A DNA stretch of 64,000 bases from Leifsonia tongyongensis. Lineage in GTDB: Bacteria; Actinomycetota; Actinomycetes; Actinomycetales; Microbacteriaceae. The translations under genes were made by a program, and so were the position numbers. Of the stretch, positions 49,883-58,849 are shown in pieces (within the stretch, counting starts at the first letter, position 1; each line of letters begins with the position of its first letter). Below the pieces are notes generated by a model that saw only the letters and a list, made by a program, of their open reading frames with translations, was not told the DNA's origin and searched no databases. The stretch lies in contig NZ_JAAGWY010000001.1 in the NCBI RefSeq assembly GCF_010686705.1, forward strand, positions 248,001 through 312,000, read 5' to 3'.

Positions 49883-51064
49883 TCAGCGCCCGACGGCCGG
49901 GCGACGTGGACGGGTCGCAGCCCGGAACCATCCGGCGTCGGGGATGCGCGCGAGCAGTGGCCCGGCGATCACCGTGATCAGTACGTAACCCGTCGCCAAC
50001 GGGGCGAGGCCGGGTTCGATTCCACTGCTCACGGCGAGCCCGGCGATGACGATCGAGAACTCGCCTCGCGGGGTGAGGGCGAGCCCGGCCCTCCACCGAC
50101 CGGGCACGCCGATCCCTGCACTCCGTGCGCCGAGGTAGCCGGTCAGGATTTTGGTGGCCATGGTGACCACGGAGAGCGCCACCGCGGGCCCCAGCATGAA
50201 CAGCAGTTGCGAGGCATCCGTGGCGAGCCCGAAGAACACGAAGAAGAACGCGGCGAAGAGGTCGCGGAGAGGCGTCAGCACCTGGCTCGCCTGCTGCGCC
50301 ACCCTCCCCGAGAGAGCGATCCCGACAAGGAACGCTCCGACAGCGGTCGAGACGTTGACCTGCTGTGCGATGCCGGCGACCAGCATGGTCAGCCCGAGCA
50401 CACCGAGGAGGAGCGGCTCCGGATGCTCGGGCGAGAAGATCTGCGAGATGAACGAGCCGAAGCGCAGGGCCACGAAAAGGATGAGGGTGACGACGCCGAC
50501 GGCGATGGCGACGGCCACGGCGCCTTCGAGCAGGCTCACCCCGACGAGCAGTGCGGCCAGCACCGGAAGGTAGAAGGCCATGGCCAGGTCTTCCATGACG
50601 AGGATGGCGAGAACGCCGGGAGTCTCGCGGTTGCCGAGCCGACCCAGGTCGCGGAGCATCTTCGCTACGACACCCGACGACGACACCCAGGTGATCCCCG
50701 CCAGGGCGACAGCGGCGACAGGACCCCAGCCGAGCACAAGCGCAAGCACCGCACCGGGGACGGCGTTGAGCACTCCGTCGACCGCTCCGATCACGGGAAA
50801 ACGGCCCAGGGTGCCCAGAAGTTCGCTCGCTGTGTATTCGAGGCCCAGGAGGGCGAGAAGCAGGATGACGCCGATCTGCGCTCCGACCTGGACGAAGGTC
50901 GCACTCGCGTCGAGTGGGAGAAAGCCGCCTTCGCCGAACAGCAGACCCAGGACGAGATAGAACGGGATGGGCGAGATGCCGATGCGGATGGCGAGCCGTC
51001 CGAGAAAACTCATCGCGAGCAGCAGCGCGCCGATCTCGATCAGAATCAGCGTCGTCTCCTGCAT
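49883..51064 (-). CDS. Potassium/proton antiporter, KhtU/KefB-like CPA2 family
   Basis: 393 residues with about 12 hydrophobic segments; the CPA2 hallmarks are the early GLLFGEGG, the ITWVSSSGVVAKML stretch and the ion-binding region near LVMEDLAMAFYLPVL; no C-terminal nucleotide-binding domain. That part is replaced by a separate TrkA_C protein encoded 13 bases upstream, as in the KhtTU system of Bacillus. It would export K+ in exchange for protons at high pH or high K+. Confidence 0.9.
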   Translation of the reverse strand: MQETTLILIEIGALLLAMSFLGRLAIRIGISPIPFYLVLGLLFGEGGFLPLDASATFVQVGAQIGVILLLALLGLEYTASELLGTLGRFPVIGAVDGVLNAVPGAVLALVLGWGPVAAVALAGITWVSSSGVVAKMLRDLGRLGNRETPGVLAILVMEDLAMAFYLPVLAALLVGVSLLEGAVAVAIAVGVVTLILFVALRFGSFISQIFSPEHPEPLLLGVLGLTMLVAGIAQQVNVSTAVGAFLVGIALSGRVAQQASQVLTPLRDLFAAFFFVFFGLATDASQLLFMLGPAVALSVVTMATKILTGYLGARSAGIGVPGRWRAGLALTPRGEFSIVIAGLAVSSGIEPGLAPLATGYVLITVIAGPLLARIPDAGWFRAATRPRRPAVGR

Positions 51065-51077
51065 GGGCGGCGGCTTG

Positions 51078-51572
51078 TCAGTCGGGCCCGTTGGCGATCA
51101 GACGACCGAGAGCGTCGAGGCCATCCCTGATTCCGACGGCGATGAGGATGTCGCCGGGCCGGAAGAGTTCGGCGGGCGTGGGCGACGGGATCACCTCGTG
51201 GCCGCGAACGATGGCGACGATCGAGACGCGCGTTCGCGTCCTGGCCTGGGTGTCGCCGAGCGGCCTGTTGAGGTACGGCGAATCGGTGGGCAACTGCAAC
51301 TGCTCGGTGAACAGCCCGGCCGTGTCGCCCGCCAGGCTGGTCAGCCGGCTGAGGGTCACGGAACTGCCGAGCAGGTCGGCGAGCGCCGCCGCCTCTTCAT
51401 CGTTGAGCGGAATCGATTCGCTGCTCGCATCCGGATCTTCGAGGCTGAACAGCGCAAGGTCGCGGTCGCCGTCGCGATGCGAGACGACGCTCAGGCGCCG
51501 ACCGCTCTCGGTCACCAGGTCGTGACGGACCCCGATACCCGGCAGGTCGAACTTCTCGATTCGCACACCCAC
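51078..51572 (-). CDS. TrkA_C-type regulatory subunit (KhtT-like)
   Basis: 164 residues: an N-terminal part (IEKFDLPGIGVRHDLVTESG) and a C-terminal TrkA_C/RCK_C domain (about 85-160, GHEVIPSPTPAELFRPGDILIAVG). In KhtTU this subunit binds nucleotides such as c-di-AMP and opens the antiporter; similar control is likely here. GTG start, operon with the antiporter. Confidence 0.9.
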   Translation of the reverse strand: MGVRIEKFDLPGIGVRHDLVTESGRRLSVVSHRDGDRDLALFSLEDPDASSESIPLNDEEAAALADLLGSSVTLSRLTSLAGDTAGLFTEQLQLPTDSPYLNRPLGDTQARTRTRVSIVAIVRGHEVIPSPTPAELFRPGDILIAVGIRDGLDALGRLIANGPD

Positions 51573-51591
51573 AGGGCCACGCTAGCAGGGT

Positions 51592-51627
51592 GGTGGAAAA
51601 CGAAAGAGGGGAGCCGAAGCTCCCCTC
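51592..51627 (-). terminator. msrA terminator
   Basis: 9-bp perfect stem GAGGGGAGC (51606-51614 with 51619-51627), CGAA loop, followed on the minus strand by TTTCGTTTT. It separates the msr operon from the khtT-like gene. Confidence 0.9.
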
Positions 51628-51657
51628 CCGGTCAACGGGTGACCGTGTCACGGATAA

Positions 51658-52179
51658 TTACTGCGCGACCGCCTGCTCGCGGCGCGGCAGCTTCCAGTCC
51701 GGGCGCACGTAGTGGCAGGTGTAGCCCCACGGGATGCGCTCGAGGTAGTCCTGGTGCTCAGGCTCAGCCTCCCAGAACGGGCCCGCGGCGGTGACCTCGG
51801 TGACGACCTTGCCGGGCCAGAGGCCGGAGGCGTCGACGTCGGCGATGGTGTCCTCCGCGATGCGCTTCTGCTCGTCGCTGGTGTAGAAGATCGCCGAACG
51901 GTAGCTGGTGCCGACGTCGTTGCCCTGGCGGTTCTTCGTCGACGGGTCGTGGATCTGGAAGAAGAACTCGAGCAGCTCGCGATAGCTGAGCTTCTCGGGG
52001 TCGAAGATGATCTCGATCGCCTCGGCGTGGGTTCCGTGGTTGCGGTAGGTGGCGTTGGGCACGTCGCCGCCGCTGTAGCCGACGCGGGTGGAGATCACCC
52101 CGGGGCGCTTGCGGATCAGGTCCTGTACGCCCCAGAAACATCCTCCGGCGAGGATCGCCTTCTCTGTGGTTCCGGTCAT
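51658..52179 (-). CDS. msrA: Peptide methionine sulfoxide reductase MsrA
   Basis: 173 residues. Catalytic Cys 14 in GGCFWG, then [32 protein letters not shown] and EPEHQDYL, all standard. It repairs the S form of methionine sulfoxide. ATG overlaps the msrB stop (4 bases), so the two enzymes are made together. There is no resolving Cys pair at the C-terminus; the Cys near HYVRP may serve. Confidence 0.97.
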   Translation of the reverse strand: MTGTTEKAILAGGCFWGVQDLIRKRPGVISTRVGYSGGDVPNATYRNHGTHAEAIEIIFDPEKLSYRELLEFFFQIHDPSTKNRQGNDVGTSYRSAIFYTSDEQKRIAEDTIADVDASGLWPGKVVTEVTAAGPFWEAEPEHQDYLERIPWGYTCHYVRPDWKLPRREQAVAQ

Positions 52180-52652
52180 CGTGCTGTCTCCTCTGTGGTG
52201 TCTGACGTTGTGGTGAACAGGCTGCGGTAGTCGCCGTAGCCCGCGCTCTCGAGGTTCGCGAGCGGGACGAACCGGAGCGCTGCCGAGTTGATGCAGTAGC
52301 GCAGTCCGCCCTGGTCTGCCGGTCCGTCGTCGAAGACGTGTCCGAGGTGGCTGTCGCCATGTGCGGACCGGACCTCCGTGCGCACCATCCCGTAGGTGCG
52401 GTCCTGCTTGAGGACGACGTTGGCCGGGTCGATGGGCACGGTGAAGCTCGGCCAGCCCGACCGGCTGTCGTACTTGTTGACGGATGCGAACAACGGCTCT
52501 CCTGAGACGACATCGACGTAGATGCCCTGTTCATGATTGTCCCAGAACTCGTTGCGGAAGGCGGGCTCCGTCATATCTTCCTGGGTGACGCGATACTGCT
52601 CGGTGGTGAGCCGGGAAATGGCCTCCGGGTCCTTGCGGTACTCGTGTGACAC
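52176..52652 (-). CDS. msrB: Peptide methionine sulfoxide reductase MsrB
   Basis: 158 residues. [11 protein letters not shown] holds the catalytic Cys; [12 protein letters not shown] and [13 protein letters not shown] are family marks. The two CxxC zinc pairs seen in many MsrB proteins are absent, so it is a zinc-free form. It repairs the R form of methionine sulfoxide. GTG start with AAGGAG 9 bases upstream. Confidence 0.97.
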   Translation of the reverse strand: MSHEYRKDPEAISRLTTEQYRVTQEDMTEPAFRNEFWDNHEQGIYVDVVSGEPLFASVNKYDSRSGWPSFTVPIDPANVVLKQDRTYGMVRTEVRSAHGDSHLGHVFDDGPADQGGLRYCINSAALRFVPLANLESAGYGDYRSLFTTTSDTTEETAR

Positions 52653-52746
52653 TGTGCTTTCTCCTTCGCTTCGGGTCGCTGCTGGCTGCAGCGCCTCAGT
52701 AGGTAGAACGAGGGATGGTCACGAGCTGTTCCACCCAAGCTGTGTG

Positions 52747-53442
52747 TTAGCTGTGGCTTTCGGCGGGCACAGGGAGAGCATCCGCTGCGCCTGTCGCGCC
52801 TGTCGTGACCGCACTCGAAGCGGCTCCGGCGTACAGCTCGGTCGCACGCCAGCAGTACCAGGCGACGATGCTGCGATACGGATGGTACGGCTCGCCGAGC
52901 GCATCCAGCTGCTTCGGGGTCGGCGTCGCGATCCGCCAGGCCAAGGCGAAGCCCTTGCGGACACCCAGGTCGCCGGTGGGCCAGATGTCCAGCCGCCGCA
53001 GCTGGAACATCAGGAACATCTCCGCAGACCACTTGCCGATCCCGCGCACCTGCGTGAGGCGGGTGACGACCTCTTCGTCGCTCTGCCGCCCGAGTCGCCG
53101 CGAATCGAGCACCACCGTGCCGTCGAGGACTTTCTCCGAGAGATCGAGCAGCGAGGCGAGCTTGGCGCCGGAGAGCCCGGCGGCACGAAGCGTTTCCGGC
53201 GGGGTCGCGAGCACGCGCTCGGGCGTGACCTCGCCGAGCAGGGCTGCGACGAGCCGGCCGTGGATGGCCCGGGCGGCCGCACCGGCGAGCTGCTGGTAGG
53301 TGATCGCCTGGACGAGCTGGGCGAAATGGGTCTGCGTGGGGGCGGGAAACCGCGGCAGCCCGCCTTCGGTCACAAGGCGCGCAAGCACCGGATCCTGTTC
53401 CGCCAGGATGCGCGCCGCCTGCCGATGCGTGACCGCCGCCAT
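52747..53442 (-). CDS. DNA-3-methyladenine glycosylase II (AlkA-like)
   Basis: 231 residues from ATG at 53440-53442 (GGAAAG, 8-base spacing). The helix-hairpin-helix RGIGKWSAEMFLMF and the following catalytic Asp in GDLGVRKGF define the family; AITYQQLAGAAARAI is the N-terminal signature. Short form without the AlkA N-terminal extra domain. It removes alkylated bases. Confidence 0.93.
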   Translation of the reverse strand: MAAVTHRQAARILAEQDPVLARLVTEGGLPRFPAPTQTHFAQLVQAITYQQLAGAAARAIHGRLVAALLGEVTPERVLATPPETLRAAGLSGAKLASLLDLSEKVLDGTVVLDSRRLGRQSDEEVVTRLTQVRGIGKWSAEMFLMFQLRRLDIWPTGDLGVRKGFALAWRIATPTPKQLDALGEPYHPYRSIVAWYCWRATELYAGAASSAVTTGATGAADALPVPAESHS

Positions 53443-53671
53443 TGCACCAGCTTTCCACACAAGCGCGCGGACAGCTGGCGAAAACTCAAGGCGGAGAGCT
53501 GAGCCGAGCATCCGCCTCCGGCAACGGAATCCATCGGGTATTTCAGATTCTTTGACGGATCGGGCCGTCAATGTTGCCGAAAGCGACAGATTCCGTTGAA
53601 TGCCGAGTTGTCCCCAGCGAGGATCACTGCTAACGTCAGCGCAGAATATCCGCAATGAAGCAGGAGAACCC

Positions 53672-55168
53672 ATGACCCGGACAGACGCAACGACGCGGCC
53701 GTCGCAGAACGACCCGTCAGGCACCCACACCCACGATCTGCAGGCTGACGGAGTCAGCGCCGCAGGATCAGTGGTCATGGCCGTTGCCGGAAGCGCACCC
53801 GCCTACTCGATCGCAGCCACGACGGCCACCCTGGTCGCCGCCGCAGGACTCGCCAGCCCCGCAGCCCTGCTCTGGTGCGGTCTCCCGATGCTCGGCATCG
53901 CCTGGGCGTTCGCGTTCCTCGGCCGCGCCGACGTCAACGCCGGCGCCGCGTACTCGTGGGTCGGCCGCGCACTGCACCCCATCCTCGGCTTCCTTTCGGG
54001 CTGGGCGCTCGTCATCTCGGCGACGATCTTCATGGTCGCCGGCGCACTGCCCGCCGGTGTCATGACGGTGGCCCTGTTCGGCGGAGACCAGAACAACGTG
54101 CCGCTGGTGACCGCGATCGGAGCGATCTGGTTCCTCATCATGGCCGGCTGCGTGCTCGTCGGCGTGCAGATCACGGCCCGCGCGCAGTGGATCATGTCCA
54201 CCATCGAAGTCGGCATCCTCTTCGTGTTCGCAATCGTCGCGATCATCCGCGCTGCGACCGGCACCCACGCCGGCCCGTCCTTCTCGTGGGACTGGCTGAG
54301 CTTCGCGCACTTCACCGGCCCGGGCGCATTCATCGCCGCAGCCCTCGTCGCCGCCTTCTACTACTGGGGCTGGGACGTCTCGTCCAACCTCAACGAAGAG
54401 ACCAAGGACGGCCACAAGAACGCCGGCCTCGGCGGCATCATCGGTGTCATCATCGTCTTTCTGCTCTTCGAGATCTTCACGATCGCGACGCTCGTCATGC
54501 TCCCCGCGAAGACCATCGAAGAGAACAGCGGCAACGTCCTGGGCGCACTCGGCCAGGTCATCTGGCCCGGAGTCGGCGGCAACATCCTCGTGATCGCCGT
54601 CGTGCTCTCCACGATCGCCACGCTCGAGACCACGCTCATCCAGGTCACCCGTTCGCTCTTCGCAATGGGCCGCGACAACACGATCCCGGCCGCATTCGGC
54701 CGCACCCACAAGAAGTGGCGCACGCCCGCCTTCGCCACGCTGGTGGTCACCGGCGTCTCGCTCGTGCTCTTCATCGGCTCCAACTTCCTCGGAAGTGTCG
54801 GCGAGATCCTCTCCAACGCCATCAGCTCGATCGGCCTCCAGATCGCGTTCTACTACGCGCTCGCCGGAATCGCCGTCGTCGTCGCCTACCGCAAGATCAT
54901 CTTCAAATCGGTGAAGAACTTCATCTTCATCGGCCTGTGGCCGGCCGTCGGAGCGATCTTCATGCTGGTGATCTTCGTGGTGTCCATCCCGAACCTCGAC
55001 CCCATCGTGATCGCGATCGGCATCGGAACCCTGGCGCTCGGCATCGTGCCCATCATCATCTACTGGAAGAAGGGCGCGGCCTACTTCCAGCGCCGTCCGC
55101 TCGAGCTGCCGGACGAGCTCGACGAGAAGGCACCCGAGAACATCGACGAGCGACCGCCCGTCGCCTAG
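53672..55168 (+). CDS. APC-family amino acid/polyamine permease
   Basis: 498 residues with about 12 transmembrane segments; ATG at 53672 with AGGAG upstream. Start of helix 1 VVMAVAGSAPAYSIAAT (unwound Gly/Ser region that binds substrate), NAGAAYSWVGR in helix 3, YYWGWDVSSNLNEETKD in helix 6-7, all APC marks. Substrate cannot be named; neighbours give no clue. Confidence 0.9.
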   Translation: MTRTDATTRPSQNDPSGTHTHDLQADGVSAAGSVVMAVAGSAPAYSIAATTATLVAAAGLASPAALLWCGLPMLGIAWAFAFLGRADVNAGAAYSWVGRALHPILGFLSGWALVISATIFMVAGALPAGVMTVALFGGDQNNVPLVTAIGAIWFLIMAGCVLVGVQITARAQWIMSTIEVGILFVFAIVAIIRAATGTHAGPSFSWDWLSFAHFTGPGAFIAAALVAAFYYWGWDVSSNLNEETKDGHKNAGLGGIIGVIIVFLLFEIFTIATLVMLPAKTIEENSGNVLGALGQVIWPGVGGNILVIAVVLSTIATLETTLIQVTRSLFAMGRDNTIPAAFGRTHKKWRTPAFATLVVTGVSLVLFIGSNFLGSVGEILSNAISSIGLQIAFYYALAGIAVVVAYRKIIFKSVKNFIFIGLWPAVGAIFMLVIFVVSIPNLDPIVIAIGIGTLALGIVPIIIYWKKGAAYFQRRPLELPDELDEKAPENIDERPPVA

Positions 55169-55191
55169 GAGAAACCCAGCTGCACGAAACG

Positions 55192-55230
55192 GAAGTGGCC
55201 CCAGAATGGTTCGGGGGCCACTTCTGTTTT
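55192..55230 (+). terminator. Terminator of the permease gene
   Basis: GAAGTGGCCCC (55192-55202) pairs with 55214-55224 and is followed by TGTTTT. Confidence 0.9.
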
Positions 55231-55275
55231 GTGCGGCGCCCGAGACAGCATGACTGCGAATGACAGGAGAAGAGC

Positions 55276-55842
55276 GTGAGCCGGCTACTGGTGATCGTCG
55301 ACATCCAGAACGACTACTTTCCGGGCGGCGCGTACCCGCTCGTCGGCACGCAAGCCGCGGCGGAACGTGCATCCGCACTGCTCGCTCACTTCCGGGCGAG
55401 CGGCGAGCCGATCGTGCACGTGCAGCACGTCTCGGATGCTCCGGATGCGACATTCATGCGCCCGGGAACGCGTGGCGTCGAGATCAACGAGGCCGTCGCA
55501 CCCCTCGCCGACGAGCCGGTCGTGCTCAAGGGGTCGCCGAACGCGTTCCTCGGCACGGATCTCGAGCAGCGCATCCGCGACGCCACCGTCGACGAGGTCG
55601 TCGTCGCCGGAATGATGACGAGCATGTGCGTCGACTCGACCGTGCGCGCAGCGGCGGACCTCGGGTTCACCGTGACCGTCGCATCCGATGCCTGCGCAGC
55701 GCCCGACCTGTCGTTCGGGGACGTTCGCATCGCCGGCGACGCTGTGCACGCGGCCTTCCTCGCCGCCCTCGACGATGGTTTCGCGACGGTCACCACCGTC
55801 GAGGCACTGATCGCGCACGCGCACGAGGTCTCGCCGCACTAG
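55276..55842 (+). CDS. Isochorismatase/nicotinamidase-family cysteine hydrolase
   Basis: 188 residues. Catalytic Asp in VIVDIQNDYFPGGAYP, Lys in VVLKGSPNAF, Cys in MMTSMCVDSTVRAA: a complete triad. Could act on an amide such as nicotinamide or a carbamoyl compound; substrate unknown. GTG start with AGGAG 6 bases away, after the permease terminator. Confidence 0.92.
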   Translation: MSRLLVIVDIQNDYFPGGAYPLVGTQAAAERASALLAHFRASGEPIVHVQHVSDAPDATFMRPGTRGVEINEAVAPLADEPVVLKGSPNAFLGTDLEQRIRDATVDEVVVAGMMTSMCVDSTVRAAADLGFTVTVASDACAAPDLSFGDVRIAGDAVHAAFLAALDDGFATVTTVEALIAHAHEVSPH

Positions 55843-55857
55843 CTTCGTCCCGGCGCT

Positions 55858-56150
55858 CAGCTCGCCGCACGCGTTGTTTCCCAGCGCACTCGTACGACGT
55901 AGTGCGCTCGGAACGAACAAGTGCGGTCGGAACGACGTAGTGCGCTCGCCACGACGTGGTGCGCTTGCCACGGCGTCGCGCGCTCGGGCGAACACGTGCG
56001 CTTGGAACGAAGGAGTGCGACGGGACGCCGGGCGGGCCAGAAGCAGCTCGCCGCACTCGTTGTTTGCCAGCGCACTCGTACAACGAAGTGCGCTCGCCAC
56101 GAAGGAGTGCGCTCGCCACGAAGGAGTGCGGTCGGACGGAATGAGTGCGG
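55858..56150. repeat. Degenerate repeat tract around AGTGCGCTCG with a 53-bp duplication
   Basis: This 343-base gap between convergent genes holds no gene. A 53-bp block at 55858-55910 recurs at 56043-56095 with four differences; each block ends in a hairpin AGCGCACT/AGTGCGCT (55883-55908, 56068-56093). Between and after them units of about 19 bases with the core AGTGCGCTCG (variants CCACGAAGGAGTGCGCTCG) follow each other with drift. Spacers are too short and variable for CRISPR. Confidence 0.85.
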
Positions 56151-56185
56151 CGACACGGGACGGGGGCGCGGCAGGGACGGCCGGG

Positions 56186-56749
56186 CTACTCGGCGAGGCG
56201 GTGCAGCACGAAGAGGCCGCCGTGCATCGGCTGGTCGAGACGCTCGTTCTCCGTGAGCACGTATTCGTCGAGGATCGCCACGATGCGCAGGTCGAGTTCT
56301 TCGAGTTGCTGGGGTGAGAGATGCAGCGCGAAACGCTCGAAGGTCTCGACGGCGCCGGGGCCGGCATCGCGCAGTTCTTCCTGGAACGCCTCGATCGGCG
56401 GAAGGTACCGGTCGACGCCGTTGCCGCCGAGCGGATCGCTCAGCCACCACGACTGCCCGCTCGACCGGTACGGCTTCTCCAGGGCTCCACTGGGCCCGGT
56501 GCGAACCGGCGCAGGCACGAGAAGCCCCGCGTCGACCAGTTTGCGCACGTGGTAGAGCACCGTTCCCGGGTCCTGGCCGAGCCGGTCGGCGAGCTCCTTG
56601 TTGGTCAGTTCGTGCTGCGCACAGAGGCGAAGGATGCGCGCACGCAACGGGTGCGAGAGCGCTTTCGCTTCACTGACGGTCGCCTGGCGACGTCGATCGC
56701 GCGGGTCGACGTCGAGCCTGGCCGAGATCGCATCCTGAGTTTCCGTCAT
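56186..56749 (-). CDS. Winged-helix transcriptional regulator (ArsR-like)
   Basis: 187 residues if it starts at ATG 56747-56749; an in-frame ATG at 56821 is the outer limit, and neither has a good ribosome site. HTH: HPLRARILRLCAQHELTNKELADRLGQDPGTVLYHVRKLVDAGLLVP. The C-terminal helical part is typical of regulators next to MFS pumps. It is divergent from the MFS gene and probably represses it. Confidence 0.85.
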   Translation of the reverse strand: MTETQDAISARLDVDPRDRRRQATVSEAKALSHPLRARILRLCAQHELTNKELADRLGQDPGTVLYHVRKLVDAGLLVPAPVRTGPSGALEKPYRSSGQSWWLSDPLGGNGVDRYLPPIEAFQEELRDAGPGAVETFERFALHLSPQQLEELDLRIVAILDEYVLTENERLDQPMHGGLFVLHRLAE

Positions 56750-56823
56750 GTGTCCATGGTAACCAATGATCGAGATTCTTCCATCACCTTGAACTTTATC
56801 AATCGATGTGCAATTCTCCATAG

Positions 56824-58095
56824 GTGACCAGTTCGAACCCTTCCGACACGGCCGACGCGGACCAGCCTGAATCCGCAGCCGGGCTCGGCGGCTCCTTCTG
56901 GCGCCTCTGGTCGTCGGACAGCCTGTCGAACCTCGCAGACGGCATCCTCAAAGTCGCGCTTCCCCTGATCGCGCTCGAGTTCACACGAAGTCCCACGCTC
57001 ATCGCCGGCCTCGCTTTCGCCTTCACGCTCCCCTGGCTGCTCTTCGCACTCCCCGCGGGCGCACTCGCCGACCGGATCGACCGCCGCCGCGCGATGCTCG
57101 GGGCGAACATCGCCCGCGCGACGATCGTCGGTGTGATCGCCCTCGGAGCAGCCTTCGGGTTCGGGTCGATCTGGATGCTCTACATCGGAGCGTTCGCAGT
57201 CGGTATGGCGGAGACGATCTATGACACGTCCGCCCAGTCGATCCTGCCGCAGGTCGTCAGTCGCGACCTCCTGCCCCGCGCCAACTCCCGCCTCTACGTT
57301 GCAGAGACGGTGACCAACCAGTTCATCGGGCCGCCGCTCGGGGGTGTGCTCGCGGCGGTCGGCGCGGGCGTGGCGCTGGCGACTCCGGCCGGGATGTGGC
57401 TGGTCGCGGTGGGCGCGCTGCTGATGATGCGCGGTTCGTTCCGTGTCGAGCGGACCGGGCGCACCACCATCCGGGCCGACATCGCAGAAGGGCTGCGCTT
57501 CCTCTGGCGGCACACCGTTCTGCGTTCGCTCGCGATCATGACCGGGGTATTCAACCTCTCCTCCAACGCGGCGTTCGCGGTCTTCGTGCTCTACGCCGTC
57601 GGCCCGACCTCGCCGATGAAACTGACCGAGCCGCAATACGGCCTCCTGCTGACGAGCTTCGCGATCGGCAGCGTCGGCGGGTCGTTCCTCGCCGTTCCGC
57701 TCGAACGCCGGCTCGGGCGGGCGCGCACGATCGGGATTTCGATGATCGGACCGGCACTCAGCGTCGGCGTCCCGGCGCTCACCTCCAACGTGTGGGCGAT
57801 CGGTATCGCGTTCCTCTTCGGCGGGGCGGCGATCATGATCTGGAACGTGATCGTCGTGTCGTTCCGCCAGCGCGCTACACCCGACCACCTCCTGGGGCGC
57901 GTCAACAGCGCCTACCGCCTGGTCGCCTGGGGGACGATGCCCGTCGGCGCGGCGATCGGCGGTGCGCTCGCCCAGTGGCTCGGCCTGACGGCCGTGTTCG
58001 CGATCATGACGGCGGTCGTGCTCTCGATGTTCCTGTTCCTGTTCGTGGTCACGGATGCCCGGATGGACGCCGCGGAGGCGCATCCGACCGATTGA
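56824..58095 (+). CDS. MFS exporter (MFS_3 type)
   Basis: 423 residues, 12 hydrophobic segments, motif A-like GALADRIDRRRAML between helices 2 and 3 and VPLERRLGRARTIG in the second half. MFS_3 proteins export drugs or siderophores. GTG start without ribosome site; TTGAAC (56789-56794) and a weak AATTCT (56812-56817) 6 bases before the GTG suggest another leaderless mRNA. Paired with the divergent regulator. Confidence 0.88.
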   Translation: MTSSNPSDTADADQPESAAGLGGSFWRLWSSDSLSNLADGILKVALPLIALEFTRSPTLIAGLAFAFTLPWLLFALPAGALADRIDRRRAMLGANIARATIVGVIALGAAFGFGSIWMLYIGAFAVGMAETIYDTSAQSILPQVVSRDLLPRANSRLYVAETVTNQFIGPPLGGVLAAVGAGVALATPAGMWLVAVGALLMMRGSFRVERTGRTTIRADIAEGLRFLWRHTVLRSLAIMTGVFNLSSNAAFAVFVLYAVGPTSPMKLTEPQYGLLLTSFAIGSVGGSFLAVPLERRLGRARTIGISMIGPALSVGVPALTSNVWAIGIAFLFGGAAIMIWNVIVVSFRQRATPDHLLGRVNSAYRLVAWGTMPVGAAIGGALAQWLGLTAVFAIMTAVVLSMFLFLFVVTDARMDAAEAHPTD

Positions 58096-58120
58096 GCGCA
58101 TCCGCAACGAGCCGACAGGC

Positions 58121-58723
58121 TCATGCGACGTGCGCCGCGCCCCCGCCCGACCCGGTCTCGCTCGCCTGGGACGACTTCGCCCACGAGGTCGTCTCACTCG
58201 TCGCCAGCGCTTCGACCCGCTCCACGAGCAGAGGAACGGGATCGCCGTTCGCGTAGTCACCCGCGCGGGCGGTGAAGAGGCTGCGCTGCGAGGCGATCGA
58301 GCTCGCGGTGATCCGGTAACGGATCCAGTTGTCATGCCACTGGAACAGCTGCTGCGCTCCCTCGAGCACCACGATCGTCGCGCCGAGGCTCGCCGTCAGC
58401 CAGGTCGCCGCGCTGACAGCGACGGCGACGGGGACGCCGGCGGCCAGGACGAGCTGCACGACCTTGACCGAGAGATACCAGACGCGCGAATAGCCCGCGT
58501 GCCGCTGATACCAGGCGAGCTGCGACGCGATCCGCGCTTCGATCACGGACGGCGCGACCACGGTGGGTTCGGGCGTGGCGTGCTCGGGCACAGCAGGCTC
58601 GGGCTCTCCGGCGTCGGCGGCACGCACGGCGACAGGCGCCGGGGCCGCGACGGGCGCCGGGGCCGCGGCAGGCGCGGGCGCCGGGGCCGGCAACGGGATG
58701 ATCGGGGGTTCGGTAGCAGCCAT
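58121..58723 (-). CDS. DUF4231 membrane protein with Pro/Ala-rich N-terminus
   Basis: 200 residues from ATG at 58721-58723 (GGAGG, 7 bases). First 55 residues are PAPAPAPAA-type low complexity; then RIASQLAWYQRHAGYSRVWYLSVK, two transmembrane segments (about 85-125), and IRYRITASSIASQRSLF: the DUF4231/SLATT-like pattern. SLATT proteins are suspected channels in defence or signalling; no partner genes are present, so no function is claimed. Confidence 0.85.
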   Translation of the reverse strand: MAATEPPIIPLPAPAPAPAAAPAPVAAPAPVAVRAADAGEPEPAVPEHATPEPTVVAPSVIEARIASQLAWYQRHAGYSRVWYLSVKVVQLVLAAGVPVAVAVSAATWLTASLGATIVVLEGAQQLFQWHDNWIRYRITASSIASQRSLFTARAGDYANGDPVPLLVERVEALATSETTSWAKSSQASETGSGGGAAHVA

Positions 58724-58849
58724 GGGACATCCTCCGTCCGATCCGCCGGGCGCGACTCGCGCGTCCACAGCGGATGGCGAAACGATAGTGCTCCGTCGTG
58801 CGCAGCCGCAATGGGCGGCGCGCCACCGCGCCGGCCCCGCCTCTGCAGC

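Noticed and set aside
55858-56150. CRISPR array
   Set aside because: Repeat units are only about 19 bases, drift from copy to copy and have no spacers of even length; no cas genes.
56789-56802. TTGAACTTTATCAA as an operator between regulator and MFS genes
   Set aside because: Only 4-base arms match; too weak to call, although an operator somewhere in this 75-base gap is likely.
58121-58723. SLATT-type defence system
   Set aside because: DUF4231 alone, with no reverse transcriptase, nucleotide cyclase or other partner next to it.
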